Of a DNA stretch of 64,000 bases, positions 34,633 to 46,369 are shown one piece after another. The stretch is from NCBI GenBank assembly GCA_011032825.1, contig JAADJZ010000010.1, positions 868,001 through 932,000 of the forward strand. Reading direction: 5' to 3'. Within the stretch, counting starts at the first letter, position 1, and each line of letters starts with the position of its first letter. Both the position numbers and the translations under genes were made by a program. A model generated the notes under the pieces. That model was not told where the DNA came from and made no database searches. It worked only from the letters and a program-made list of their open reading frames with translations. The stretch comes from Massariosphaeria phaeospora. Lineage: Eukaryota > Ascomycota > Dothideomycetes > Pleosporales.

Positions 34633-37600
34633 ATGCCTGGGACTGCGGCGTCCGAGCCGCCCTCGGTCGCTTTCTGCTGTAAGCTTGCGCATGTGTCGCA
34701 ATGGCTTGTTACTGACGCGCTCTTAGTCGCGAACAACTTCTGGGGCAAAGATGACGCCGGCGTCGGTCCCCTACTCGAGCGCATGCACAATTCCAAAGTC
34801 ACTTCGGACGAATTGAAGTCTTTCTATGCTGGTAGGTCCAGCATGAATCGTCTTGTACTCAGCGCTGAAAGCTTCTAGCGCGCGCAGCAATCGAAGACGA
34901 GTATGCTAGGAAGCTTCTCAATCTCTCACGAAAACCACTCGGATCCCACGAGGCAGGCACGCTACGATTATCGTTCGATGTTATCCGCGGAGAAGTCGAA
35001 TCAATGGCGAAGGCACATCAGAGCATCGCGTCGCAGATGAAAACCGAGTTAGAGGAACCCTTGACCGCGTTTGCGGGCGGGATGAAAGAACGCAGAAAGA
35101 TCGTGCAGGGTGGGATTGAGAAACTGCTGAAAATAAAGATGCAACAAACATCCACTGTGAACAAGGCACGGGATCGGTATGAACAGGATTGTTTAAAGAT
35201 CAAGGGCTTCTTAGCGCAGGCGCACATGGTGATGGGGCAAGAGGAACGGAAAAACAAAGCCAAGCTGGAAAAGACACAAATCCAGCTCTCTAGCACAGCC
35301 AATGAATACGAAGTAGCCGTGAAAGTATTGGAGGAGACAACAGGCAGGTGGAATAGAGACTGGAAAGTCGCTTGCGATGTGAGTATACTTCGTTGACTTG
35401 TTCGGAGAGCGCTAACCGCCACAGAAATTCCAAGACCTCGAGGAAGAACGTATTGACTTCACCAAGTGCAGCTTATGGAACTTTGCAAACATCGCCTCTA
35501 CTGTATGTATAAGCGATGACGCTGCATGCGAGAAGGTTCGGCTGTCGCTTGAAGACTGCGATGTTGAAAAGGATATCACCGCCTTCATCAAGGATAATGG
35601 GACCGGCCAGGAAATCCCAGATCCGCCAAAGTACATCAACTTCTGTCGCGGGGACGCCGACACCGCTTCAGAGACTTCTGAAGATGGTAATTACTCCGTG
35701 GCTCAGTTCCAGAGGACCATGAATCCTGCATACCGAGCGTCGTCGCCCCAACCTTCAATGTTTGAGTCTCATCATGACCCCAATAATCCGCTGGCTCGAG
35801 AACTGGGCCTGGGTGACGGAACAATGCCTGCTTCAGCTCAAGACCAGGACCAAGCCCAGCCACGGCATCAAGCTCCACCTGTACAGCCTATGCCAATACA
35901 TCCTCGGCAGCGTTCACAGGCTTCTCAGCCAATGCATCCTCGGCAGCCTTCACAGGCTTCACAGTCAATGCATTCTCGGCAGCCTTCACAGGCTTCACAG
36001 CCTCTGCAGCCTATGGCAATGCACCCCCCGCAGCCTTCACAGCCTGTACAGCCTGCAAGGTCTATACAGCCGGACCCACGCTTGGTGCACGCTCAGCAGC
36101 AGGCACATCAGCAGTATCAACAAAGCCAAGTTCCGCACAACGACTATCCTATGGATGGTATGACCCAATTCTGCCGGATTGGACCACCATCGGATAGGAG
36201 TACCATCCCAAGCCCCGCTCGTCCTTCAAGCAGAGACTCACAAAGCGAATATTCCAATCCGACATCATTCTCGAGTATGGAGCCCCCAAGCGGATCCGCT
36301 TCGCCTGGAAAGCCAATGGCGCAATCCCCACAGCCTCTGGATGAAAGCCAAGTGCAGAGGAAAAAGGGTTTCTTCCAAAATAGTCCGTTCCGAAGGAAAA
36401 GCAAGCAAGAAAGGGAGCCCCCGTCTGGTTCCATTACCCCGAGCAGCCGCAACACATGGGGCCCTGCGGAAAGGCTTGAGAACAACGAGAACGTGAGCCC
36501 GACTCGGCCCTTTGCAAACAGTACTAGGGGAACTATCCTTCGAGACACCCGAACTGCAAGCCCTGAGCCAGTCGACCCTCGGGCCAACTTTCAGCTCAAT
36601 ATCGGCAATAATGTCTTTGATGTGGCTTCTCCAGACGCCCGCAAGCAAAAGGAGCCACAGAAAGAACCAAAGGAACAACAGCTAGATCCGATTGCCCAGG
36701 CTCTTGCAGAACTGAAAGGTGTCACGAAGCAATCATCCGTACGCGTGTCGGCAGATCGGTACCATGGACTCGCCACCCCTGTTCCTCCCGGAACTCCAAG
36801 TGTAGGTGGACCACTCCCTGGGGCTATGCCTACGCCTCTTGCCAATGTAACTTTGAAGAGCGCTCAACGAGGAACTCCTCCGCCATCATACGAACAGCCG
36901 CCGATGTCTCGATTGGGTGCCCCCAAACCTGCCCACACAGCCCGTCAGATGCAGAAGACAACGCAAATGTACGTCGATCAGAAAGCTAACGTGTTTAACA
37001 CTGGTGTGAGCTCTCGGCCGTCGACCCGAGGCACTACGGGCCAGGAAGCCCCACGTCCAACATCACCAGCTCCTTCACGTGCTACGAGTCCCAGGCCCAG
37101 CCTCTACACGGCGCCACAACCCCGATCATACACAGCACCACAACCCCAATCATACGCAGCACCACAACCCCAATCATACACGGCGCAACAACCCCAATCA
37201 CACACGGCGCAACAACCCCAATCATACACGGCGCAACAACCGCAATCATACACGGCGCAACAACCCCAATCACCCGCCGCATATCGTGCAGCATCGCCAA
37301 ATCCCAAGGCTACCTCTAGCGCTGGGGGGAGACCACGGACTCGGACGCAATCTTCGAGCCCTGTTAAGCCTCAGTACGGTACATCAACAAGTAGAAACTC
37401 CTACTCATCGTCGCGTGGCAATTCGCCAGCCGCCACTAATATGCCTCGGGCTGTGAGTCCTCAGCCAGGATACTCTAATACTCGCCCAAGCTCTCGCGCA
37501 GCTCCGATCTCTCGAGCTGCAAGCCCACAACCAAACTTCCGACAGAGCTACGATCGTCCTTCAAGCTCCAGAGGAAGTGACATGGCACTCCAACTTGCAC

Positions 37601-38076
37601 CTGGTCCGGGAAGTGAACGTGGTGGTGGAAGCCAATATGGCGGAAGCCAATATGGCGGAAGCCAGCGGGGTCGTGGTAGTGGTGGCGACGGGCAACGCCC
37701 TCAGAGCTCGTATTATGGCGGCAGTGGAAGTGAAATGGGATACGGTGGTGGTAGCAGCACTGGTGGTGACGGAAGTCAGAGCTCACGTGTGAGAAGCAAA
37801 AGCCTTGCTGAGCCACGACAGTATACGAGAGATGGGAGAATGATTATGCATTACTGTAAGTGGTGGCCACCAACGCCATGCATGGCCGGATTTGCTAACA
37901 GCGACGCAGCACGAGCCATGTATCTGTACACAGCTCAGATACCCGAAGAACTCACCTTCGCGAAAGGAGACATCCTCGCCGTACTTCGTCTTCAAGATGA
38001 TGGATGGTGGGAGGCTGAAGTGGTTGGCAGGAACGGAAGAGGCCTAGTCCCGTCTAATTATCTGCAAAACTGCTAG
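34633..38076 (+). CDS. F-BAR and SH3 cytokinesis protein, Hof1/Cdc15-type
   Basis: Five exons, 34633-34678, 34727-34831, 34879-35378, 35425-37855 and 37910-38076, encode 1082 residues. The F-BAR domain fills roughly residues 14-270: FCFANNFWGKDDAGVGPLLE, RAAIEDEYARKLLNL and KFQDLEEERIDFTKCSLWNF. It would bind and bend the plasma membrane at the division site. A long disordered middle region follows, rich in Gln, Ser and Pro, with a 12-residue repeat (35890-35997), an 8-residue repeat (37114-37281) and SQYGG units. The C-terminal SH3 domain has ARAMYLYTAQIPEELTFAKG, DDGWWEAEV and GLVPSNYL. Proteins of this group couple the actomyosin ring to septum formation. The last intron is 54 bp, in frame and without a stop codon, so retention would add 18 residues before the SH3 domain. 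Confidence 0.88.
35890..35997 (+). repeat. Three 36-bp coding repeats in the F-BAR gene
   Basis: Three units, the last two nearly identical, encode a 12-residue pattern of the type PMHPRQPSQASQ. The two best copies are 35926-35961 and 35962-35997. Confidence 0.75.
37114..37281 (+). repeat. Seven 24-bp coding repeats in the F-BAR gene
   Basis: Seven contiguous 24-bp units encode QQPQSYTA-type octapeptides, with Pro for Gln at the first position in early copies and SHTA, SYAA or SPAA variants. Confidence 0.9.
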
Positions 38077-39994
38077 GAGCGATGATGAGCCCAGTTTGTG
38101 TTTTGGTCAGCGTTTGTTTCGCTTGCAAGGGAAGAGCCCGGACGGCCCTTCTATTGTACTTGAGCGCTATCGGCTGCAGATGAGCGTTGAGCATGTCCAT
38201 CGTTTGGCGTTGGGGATTTTAGGACGCTGTTTTTGTTCGATGCACTCGTTTTGGCCTGATGAAGGGATTGATGGAAATGTGATTGTAGTATATGCGGAAT
38301 GGGAAAGTTGTATATGCTGCAGGTCCCAGCTGTTCTCTGGTGTCATTCATTGTAGCCAGAATTGCCAACGTGGCACGTTTATATCAGAATGAGAGGTAGC
38401 ACCCCTAGGTCATGTCGAGCAACACTGTGCTCAGGCGACGGTCTGAGATTGATGTTGATGTTGAGGTTGATGTTGAGGTGCTGTTAGGTAAGTCGGAACG
38501 GCAGTCGCTATTCTATTCGTGGCAAGGCGTCGCCCAGTCTCACGCTAAATCAGACGACACCATTATATATTCGCGTCAGACGTTTTCATCACGCACGGCG
38601 TTTTGTATTCCACGCGTTGCAGTGTCGCACGCGTCTTTCCTAATTCCGTTCGATCTAGCTAACCAGTTCCGCCCTACACCGCGTTCGTCGTTGTTAGCAG
38701 CTGCATCGCAGCCTCAACCGCTTGTTTCTCTACACTCGTTGTCCTGTTCATCTTTTCGTCTGTGCATTCCACGGTAGATCCGTTATAGTCAATTTGCATC
38801 CTATCCTACGCCTTCTGTCACCGTCTGGTGAACCTGTCCACAAACTTTCCTCTCGATATATTGTCTTCCTTTTCCCTGTTCCGGGAGCCCTGGGCGGTTT
38901 GTACGAAGCACCATTCATACGCATTAGATCACGTCTATCCACGCTTCCAAGTCATGCATAATACCGAATTCTAACGGCGTAACCCTGATCCTACGCCTCG
39001 TCGCTATCAATTCTTTTTCTCGGAACGCCACCCTGGGGTCATTGCACATTATGGGAAGTGGTACAGAAGTGTAGCGCACAATCGTTGCGGTTAGAATGCG
39101 GCACAGCTCAGGTAGAGCGTTTGTTGCATCCAGAGCACCGAATAAGGAACTCGGTCGAGCTCAAGGCAAACACACTTGGTCCCATTTAAGAGTCACTCTT
39201 CGTTGCATGTTGTCGGCTTACAAACTGACACGTGTTTGTTTCCGTGTGCCAGATGCAGCGTTCCGTACCGTTGCCTCATACTCCGGACTCCAAGGAGATC
39301 GACTCTGCGTGCACCCGTCGGGTCTACGCATACTTATTTCGCACGTTTCCGCGAGAGCTAAGAACACTAGGGGTTGGTCAGTCGTCAATTCCTCTTCTAT
39401 AACGCTCTCAAAGTCTGCCGTGTCCCCGTTTCACAAGTCTAAATCCCGAGTGCTGATACTTAAAATCCCGTGCCAGGGCTATCCCCCTGGCAGAATCTAC
39501 TTCTGATAAATACAGACTTTAGGCCATCTTCCTCGACAGCATAGACATTTCAGTAGGAAGTAGGTAAGATTCTTTTATCCTTCCAAAGCCCTATTATATC
39601 TACTATAATAGGTGATGTCTATTAGAACTTGTATACTTGAGTGCACACTAGAAACGATGTACGCCAGGGGTTGGAGATGGCCATGATCGTGCCAACCAAC
39701 GAGGCCTTGCGGACTTTTGACCCCGACAGCCCTAACCGCACACTGCTCGTTCGTGCTCTAACACCCTGCCTTATCAGCCTAGCGGGACCACGCTAGCGGT
39801 GTCACTCGAGGTGAATGAGGGGGTCTTGTGCGATACACGCTTATACGCGGCCTCGGCAGGTCTATACCGTGCTCCGCCTCACCTGAGCGTCGCTCTTGTA
39901 TCACATCTCTCTTCCTTCTCTTAACCTTGCCCAGGACGTGTCTGTCTCGAAGCTATCCAAAGCTGCGGCTGTACCTACCGGAGCTTTTGCAATC
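38077..39994. other. Intergenic, about 1.9 kb
   Basis: The left part is 3' sequence of the F-BAR gene. Near 38447-38481 is a short run of GATGTTGATGTTGAGGTT-type units. An AT-rich segment at 39587-39632 resembles one at 34288-34333. The right end is the promoter and 5' leader of the permease locus. Frames here lack protein-like composition. Confidence 0.45.
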
Positions 39995-41697
39995 ATGGAC
40001 ATCAATCCCCATGTCAACGAAGGAGAGCTCCCGCAGAGTCGGGACTACGGTGCGGAGACAAAATTACAACGATTGCTGACGACTCGCCACGTTACTATGA
40101 TTGCGCTGGGTTCTTCAATTGGTATGGGGCTATGGCTTGGCTCAGGAAAGTCTCTAGCTTCTGGTGGCCCGGCTGGCATCATTCTTGGATACCTACTTGC
40201 TGCTAGTATGATCTGGTCTGTCTCTCACTCACTTGGTGAGATGGCGGTCATGTATCCTCTCCCATCTGCTTTCGTCCAATGGGTAGGTTCAATTCTTTCG
40301 GCCCGCTAGAATCTGATCTAACGAGACACAGACCGGCAAGTTCGTCAGTCCTGCCGCTGCATTCGCACTGGGATGGGCATACTGGTTCTCATACTGCATC
40401 ACCATTGCAAACGAGCTGCAAGCCGTCGTCACGATTATGGGTTTCTGGACTGACAAAGTACCCGTCGCAGCCTGGATCACTGTCTGGTGGCTCGTGATCA
40501 TCGCAGTGGATGTGTTCGCCGTCAATGTCTTTGGAGAGATTGAAGTTATTTGCTCCAGCATCAAGTTTGGCTGGATCTTCGTCGTTATCATCTCCTTGAC
40601 CAGTATGACCCCTCAATATGGCTTCGGCACGCGAGTAAACTAACCACTCTATAGCCATATCCGCCGGCGGTGTTCCAGGCCATGCCCCCATCGGTTTCCG
40701 CTAATGGAAAGAACAGCCCTTCATCAATGGCTTCAAGAGGTTCCTCAGCGTAATGCCTACTTGCATCTTCGCCATGGCTGGCTCTGAGAACTCAGGCCTC
40801 GTCGCCGCTGAAACCGCAAAACCCCGCAAAGCCGTTCCCCGCGCTGTAGGCTCCATCTGGCTCCGTCTCTCGCTCTTCTACATCCTCGGCGCCCTTATGG
40901 TCACCATCAACGTGGACCCGAAAGACAAAGATATCTTTGGCGGCAAAGGCACCAACGCCTCCCCTTTCGTCATCGCCTACCGCCAAGCAGACCTCCAGCC
41001 CCTCGCACACATGATGAACGCCATCATCTTCATCAGCGTCGTCTCCACCGGTACAATCTCCGCCTATGCCGGCTCACGCACGCAAATGGGGCTCGCACAC
41101 CTCGGCATGGCACCAGCGGCCTTCAAGAAAGCCGACTCCACAGGCCGTCCCTGGTGGGGCCTCTTCATAACACTGCTCCTCGGCGGCGGCCTGGGCTACC
41201 TCAACGTCAACCACAGCGCCGCAGACGTCTTCACCTGGTTCTCCAATCTCACCTCGCTGTTCACGCTCTTCGGCTGGGGCATGATCTGCCTGTCGCACAT
41301 CCGCATGCGCTACGCCTGGCAGCTGCAGGGCCGGCCCGTGGCCGACCTGCCCTGGAAATCCTGGACGTTCCCTTACGCCGCCTGGTGGGGCCTCAGCTGG
41401 TGCATCATCCTGATCGTTGCGGAGTTCTACCTCAGCGTGTGGCCGCTCGGCGCGCGCCCCTCCGCCGAGCACTTCTTCGCCAACTACATCTCCGTCATTG
41501 TCATCATCCTGTGCTATCTCGGCGCCAGGCTGTATTATCGCGGGCCGTGGTGGGTAGACGCCAGCACCATCGATCTGGATGCTACAAGGCGGTTTTACGT
41601 GGATGAGGCGAGAAGCCGAGGAAGAAGGGGGTCATCGGGGCGGCGGGCAGGGCTGTACAGTTTATCTTCAACTAGGTGGATGGTGGGCGACGCGTAG
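39995..41697 (+). pseudogene. Amino-acid permease interrupted by one in-frame stop
   Basis: Three exons, 39995-40282, 40332-40602 and 40655-41697, would encode a product of 533 codons if uninterrupted. It resembles fungal GABA/proline-type plasma-membrane permeases of the APC superfamily: a hydrophilic N-terminus, the first-helix motif SSIGMGLWLGSGKSLASGGP, and EMAVMYPLPSAFVQW. A later segment reads MAGSENSGLVAAETAKPRKA. About twelve membrane helices can be counted. TAA at 40702-40704 stops the frame where relatives have the Tyr of IGFRYW; the sequence reads GFR, stop, WKEQPF. Everything after the stop stays in frame and looks intact to 41697, with no other damage. A translated product would end after about 202 residues. 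It is either a young pseudogene, a sequence error, or has unusual decoding. Confidence 0.75.
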
Positions 41698-42030
41698 GAA
41701 TAGGGAGCTGCTAATTTTCATTGAAGAACTCGAGTTCCGCGGTTTCAGATCAGTGGACTCTCGATTTGTGTCGACGGCTGTTCCCCATTCGACATGCTCC
41801 ATGCGGTATGTGGCTGGGACATCCATGTATATTTGGCTCTGGGATGTTGAAAGCCTCCATGGTATCTAGCAACGTCATGGGCGAAGAATACACCAGCGTA
41901 ATACCGTACGCAAAAACAATCAGATATGGTATCTCGCACCGCACAGTGACTCCCTAGACAAAACACCGTGAAATTCCCCCTTCGTAATCCAAGCCAGATC
42001 CCCTTGAAATACACACATAGTGCAACGCGC
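41698..42030. other. Intergenic between convergent genes
   Basis: This 333-bp stretch separates the permease locus and the kinetochore gene. I see nothing in it beyond 3'-end sequence. Confidence 0.5.
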
Positions 42031-43874
42031 CTACTCGGCAAACAACAACCTCACCATCGTCCGCGTACCCTCGAACACGCCTTTCCTCTGCACCAGCGCA
42101 TCGAACGTCTCAGGGATCTTGGCAAAGCTCGCACTGGTGTCGGCTTCGGTCCCTGTTTCCACGATTAGTTATGTTGGTCAAACGCCTATCAAATATAAAG
42201 GGGTCGGGTTGGGTTGAGTTTCGGTTTGCGAATGGAGGTGCTGGCTGACTATACTTACACACTCGCGGCAGCGCAGGCTGCACCGCAACCACCGATTCCG
42301 CCTCCCCGCTCCAGTCAAAGCCTATGCGCCAGCTGATCCTGAGCAGCACGTATTTGTCCTCGAGGATGAACATGTCGCGGCCGAGATGGCGGTGGAGTGC
42401 TCGTCGTGACAGGTGCCCTGACTTCGCCGTATCTGCGGCATTGCTGCCCTGTATATCGGTGTTCTCCACATCCTCGCTCGCATGCCCCGGCACAAGATGT
42501 CCAAACGCCCGCTCGCACTTGCACCAACACTCCGCTCGCTTCCGCGCAATCTCCCAGTAACTGCCGATCGCCCAGCACACTGTCCCGAGATCCCGCTCTT
42601 GTGCTTTTGTGCGCGCGAAGGCGCCGAGGTCGCGGGCGGCCCAGGGGGAGAGGTGGGGGAGTTCGAGAGAGGTGATCTTGTGGGTGAGCGTGTCGAGGGT
42701 GAGCGTGAGGGTCGCGGTCAGCAGATTTTGAGGACCGGTCAGGGTAATGGTGTGGGTCTGGTGGGTTGGTGGAGATGGGGATTCGGGGAGACTGAGGTGG
42801 GAGGTGAAGCGGAAGGATGTGAACATTTGGAGATAGGGGAGTGGGTCGTCGAGGTCCAACGGTTTGTGGGACGGGATGGGTTTTGAGGTCGCGGGGCTGG
42901 ATAGGGGTGGTGGTAAGAACTGTGTTGAGAATGGGAGGAAGGAACATAGAAGGCTGGTGATAGGTGGCGCTCGATCTTCCTCTGGCGCATCTCCGTTGCT
43001 GATTTTGTTGATAAAATTGCTGGGATGAGATTAGTGCTGGCGCCGTGGAGACGTATGTGGAGGCTTACATGAAGTCGTCTCGCTCGGAAGTGCCCAGGAC
43101 TTGTGTATTTGTTTGATCTTGAAGTTTTGATATCTCGTCTCTACACTGTCGAACATCCCCCTCCAGATCTTGAAGTTCACGCAGGAGTCGCGCCTTTTCT
43201 TGTTTCTTCTTCTCTAGTTCAGGATCTGGAGGTTCTTTTGCCTGCTCTGCACCGCCGAGAGCTTCCGCGTCGTCGCTTGGTTCAGCTTCAGCTAACGGCG
43301 TCTCTGGCTTCGGTGGTAAAGTTTTGACAGGATCCTTCCGGAGTGGGGGCCGCTTGCTTGGAGAAGAATAGAGTATGCCTCGACGCGGGGTGTCTTGCTC
43401 TAATAATGCCCTTTGCGAGGGTGTCAATGGTAGCTCCGCCTCGTCTGTGTCCACTTTGCCAGCGGACGACCGGTGCCGCGCTGTTCTGTGCACAGGAGGA
43501 GTGGTATTCTGAGCGACAGACACGCGCTCCTGTTGTGCTCCCGCAGTAGCCTGACCCCGACCATTCTCTTTACTGTTCTTGTCTTGCAATGGCGAGTCTC
43601 CGAATATGAATTGGCGCGCTTGCTTCCCGCGGTCGAGTACCTCCTCGCGAGCGTCTCGTTTGGGTGTCGCGCGTTGCAGAAGACTCGGATAGTTGCGCGA
43701 AAGGCTGGCCTTGGTAGGCGATGCAAACGATGGTCGACGTGGAGGTTGTTTTAGAGGACTGGAGGATCTATCGCGGTTCCCTGGCCTGACCGGAGGTTTC
43801 TTTAGCGGACTCGATGCCCTATCGTGTCCTCCTGGAGATATCGTTTTTCGCCGCTTGCGCGCGGGTTCGTCCAT
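42031..43874 (-). CDS. Kinetochore protein, Mcm21/Mal2/CENP-O-like
   Basis: Three exons, 43874-43069, 43019-42259 and 42152-42031, encode 562 residues. The final 106-bp intron has a CATAACTAATC branch region and its removal restores a coherent C-terminus (SFAKIPETFDALVQRKGVF, MVRLLFAE). The first ~215 residues are basic, Ser/Pro-rich and disordered, starting MDEPARKRRKTISPGG. A coiled coil follows at about 217-258 (DPELEKKKQEKARLLRELQD). Then come segments typical of the double-RWD Cenp-O family: LLCSFLPFSTQFLPP, PYLQMFTSFRFTSHLSL and DKYVLLRISWRIGF. Mcm21 pairs with Ctf19 in the COMA part of the inner kinetochore. The assignment is from architecture and recalled motifs, so another RWD kinetochore protein is possible. 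It is divergent from the gene at 44225. Confidence 0.6.
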
Positions 43875-44224
43875 ACTGCTTTGACGTGCAGAACTGAGTA
43901 ATCTAGAATGTTGTATTTCGGTGGGGAGGAATAAAACGCGTCGAAACCTATATTTCGGCGTAGGAATACATTTGGTGAGGCGGGGCGCGCGTTTTGGGCT
44001 GTGTCGATGTGAACTGTACTCCGACGCGCCGTTGCGCGTGTGGTGTTGATGCGAGCGGGCGGGCGTGTTTGCGGAAAAGGAAAGTTTTGCCGACCTCGGC
44101 AAAATGACTTCATCGCCGCGGGCTCCGACCCCATCTACGAATCCCCTCGGGACCACCAAGCGCATTTCTATTATTATTTCCACGCACCTGGAGGTGTAAG
44201 GCAATCCTGCGTATTGGCCATGGC
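43875..44224. promoter_or_regulatory. Shared divergent promoter, kinetochore gene / OXLD1-type gene
   Basis: This 350-bp gap between two start codons is the only upstream sequence available to either gene unless their regulation reaches into the neighbouring coding region. Confidence 0.5.
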
Positions 44225-45111
44225 ATGGCCGCATCTGTAAATCTATACTGGAGATATCATCTACCTGGCTTGCAGGCTTGCTTATCGAAAAGAATGGAAC
44301 CTCTTATTCACTCTACGCGCCCACTAGCTTTCCGCCGCGGGCTTTGCGCCTCATGTTCTCGCTTGTGGGGTGAGCACGTCGCATTGCTTGCGCCGTTACA
44401 AAGAACAGGATTGCAGAATAGCGACCGGATACAGCGGCGTTTCAAGGGCTACATCGCCCCCGCAGGCGGCCAAGCCCGACCGCTGGAGGGATTCTACAAA
44501 GGTGAGTTTGAGCAGGCGACATCTTTCCTATTGCGCCGCTGATAATGACCTCAGAGCTCTCAAAACCACTGTCGCAAGTCCAGCCGTTGACTCGAACGGC
44601 CCCCGAAGCACCGCCGCCGGAGTCACTCCCCGAAACACAGAAAGAAGAAACTTTAGCAAAGGCTCGAATAATATTCGGTTCGCGATTAGCTGGCCCAGGA
44701 GAGCGACAGGCAGAGATTGCAATGGCATCTAGAGATATCGCAGGCGTCATGGTACCGCCACGGCCTACGGAACCAGACAATTGCTGCATGAGCGGCTGCG
44801 TGAACTGTGTATGGGATATGTATCGAGACGAAATGGAGGAATGGGCTGCGAAGAGCTCCGAAGCGCGTGCTGCTCTGCAGGCCTCGAGAGACGGTAGCAG
44901 TGGGTCGGGTAGGATAGTGGCTGTGCAAGGGACACCTGCACATGTTGCGGCGAGTATGGATGATGATGGCGGTGGAAGTGAAGCCAACTGGAGCGCGGGT
45001 ACGGACGAGGCCAACCTCTTCGATGATATTCCCGTTGGGATCAGGGAGTTCATGAAGACGGAAAAGAAGCTAAAGCTACAGCATACGAAAGAGCAGGCCG
45101 CAAGTGCGTAG
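44225..45111 (+). CDS. Oxidoreductase-like (OXLD1-type) mitochondrial protein
   Basis: Two exons, 44225-44501 and 44555-45111, encode 277 residues; an in-frame ATG at 44294 would give 254. The N-terminal ~70 residues are rich in Arg, Leu and Ser with few acidic residues (TRPLAFRRGLCASCSRLWG, RIQRRFKGY), as in a mitochondrial presequence. The diagnostic motif is PPRPTEPDNCCMSGCVNCVW followed by DMYRDEMEEW. It is the Cys-rich oxidoreductase-like domain found in animal OXLD1 and its fungal relatives; the four Cys may bind metal. The biochemical function of this family is not settled. The C-terminus has an acidic Gly-rich stretch (SMDDDGGGSE) and a Lys-rich tail. Confidence 0.78.
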
Positions 45112-45298
45112 TTTAGAGCAATGATCCACCCTATTCGAGATCACCATCCTCAGTTGTGGGGATGTCGGTTGCTGCCGAACAAGGCTTTGAGGAACGTTTC
45201 CATTATAGCTCGAACAACCCAGCCATGCACATGCACCCCTCCTTCAAATACGCCATGCTCATAGCGCCCAAAACATCCAAACACCCCTCCCACAGTGC
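45112..45298. other. Intergenic between convergent genes
   Basis: A 187-bp 3'-to-3' gap; nothing recognised. Confidence 0.6.
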
Positions 45299-45684
45299 CT
45301 AATCCTCTCCAACATCCACCCCCTTAGCCTTCAGCTCCGTCCTCGCCTGTTGTATCTGCGCCAATATCTCCTTGTGCGCATCCGGAACATCGTTGAACGT
45401 GAAGACGCCCCATCCAAGCTTGAACAGGAGGTACGAGCCGAAGGACACGAGTGCCCAGAGGGGAATCTACAGTATTCGATCAGCCGCCGCACTGTTAAAG
45501 TGGCTTTATTACACATACTACAGGCACAATCTCCTTCTGGATCGTCTGCGGCAATGATACGATTTCCGTGAAGATGGCGAGGTAGAGCTGTTGGGGGTCA
45601 GATGTGGTCTAGTGGAACTGCGGGAGGGGTGCGAACGGAGGTGAGGAGCAGAGCGATGGAGATTGTTTGCTGGGCGCGGGTCAT
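45299..45684 (-). CDS. DPM3: Dolichol-phosphate mannosyltransferase subunit 3
   Basis: Three short exons, 45684-45637, 45587-45519 and 45466-45299, encode 94 residues, close to the usual DPM3 size of about 92. Introns are 49 and 52 bp; the second has a GTATGT donor. The protein starts MTRAQQTISIALLLTSLYLA. It has two membrane helices (about residues 8-27 and 40-60, the latter IPLWALVSFGSYLLFKLGWG). The family C-terminal segment FNDVPDAHKEILAQIQQA is present. DPM3 anchors the catalytic subunit Dpm1 in the ER membrane, where the complex makes dolichol-phosphate mannose for N-glycans, O-mannosylation and GPI anchors. No exon alone exceeds 56 codons, so simple ORF scans miss the gene. Confidence 0.9.
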
Positions 45685-46369
45685 TTTGGCGGCTTGTTAT
45701 CTCTGGGGTATTCCAATGCAGATTTATAGGAGGCGACGGCTTGAATGAGCGTGTGGTTTGAGTTGCTGTGGTCTGGAGCTCGCGGCCAGATCTCTACGAT
45801 TCTGCCGCTTGGACGCTGACCGCCTGCACACGTGATTGGGGTCGCCAACCCGTGAACCCCGGGACCATTCGAAGACTACCACTATTCGTTCGACAGTCCG
45901 AAGAAGATATAGAGGGAAGTATCTATTTGATTGGGCTTTGTCTCCATAGTAGTTCGAAAGCATGCTTCGAGACATGTTCGTCAATATGCACTCCTTTTCT
46001 ACTTGTGGGGGACAATAATTCACTGGCGTCGAGAACCAGACTTGGTGAGCCTTGTCCCTGTGTCTACTACCCGTCCATCTTCCCACTCCCTTTCTCATGG
46101 TCTCAGAAGTGGATCGGCATCCTAGTTTCCATTGACCTTAAATCCAGGTCCTGCTACTCATATTTGCACAGCTCTCAAACTAGCTAGCCTGCCCTATTAG
46201 ACCTCTTCACTCTTCTGTTTCTTTGATCCAAGGCTGCCAGGTGTTCGGCCCATCCTCACTTCCGCACTCTTCCACTCTTTCCCCTTCGCACCCCTTAAAC
46301 CGCTCACATATCGTAAAGTCTCTTGCTTCCCGTCCTGCGCAGTCTCAACGACTGGAAATTTTGCGTTAC
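45685..46369. other. Intergenic
   Basis: This region lies between the DPM3 start and the 3' end of the DUF4188 gene, both on the minus strand. It contains AT-rich sequence without clear coding potential or repeats. Confidence 0.5.

Noticed and set aside
39096..39180. tRNA-like text (AGCTCAGGTAGAGC followed by GGTCGAGCTC) near the A- and B-box spacing
   Set aside because: The acceptor and anticodon stems do not pair and the T-loop consensus GGTTCRANNCC is not met.
40690..40720. Micro-intron that would remove the permease stop
   Set aside because: The only GT...AG pair that skips the stop and keeps the conserved residues is 23 bp, below any normal fungal intron size.
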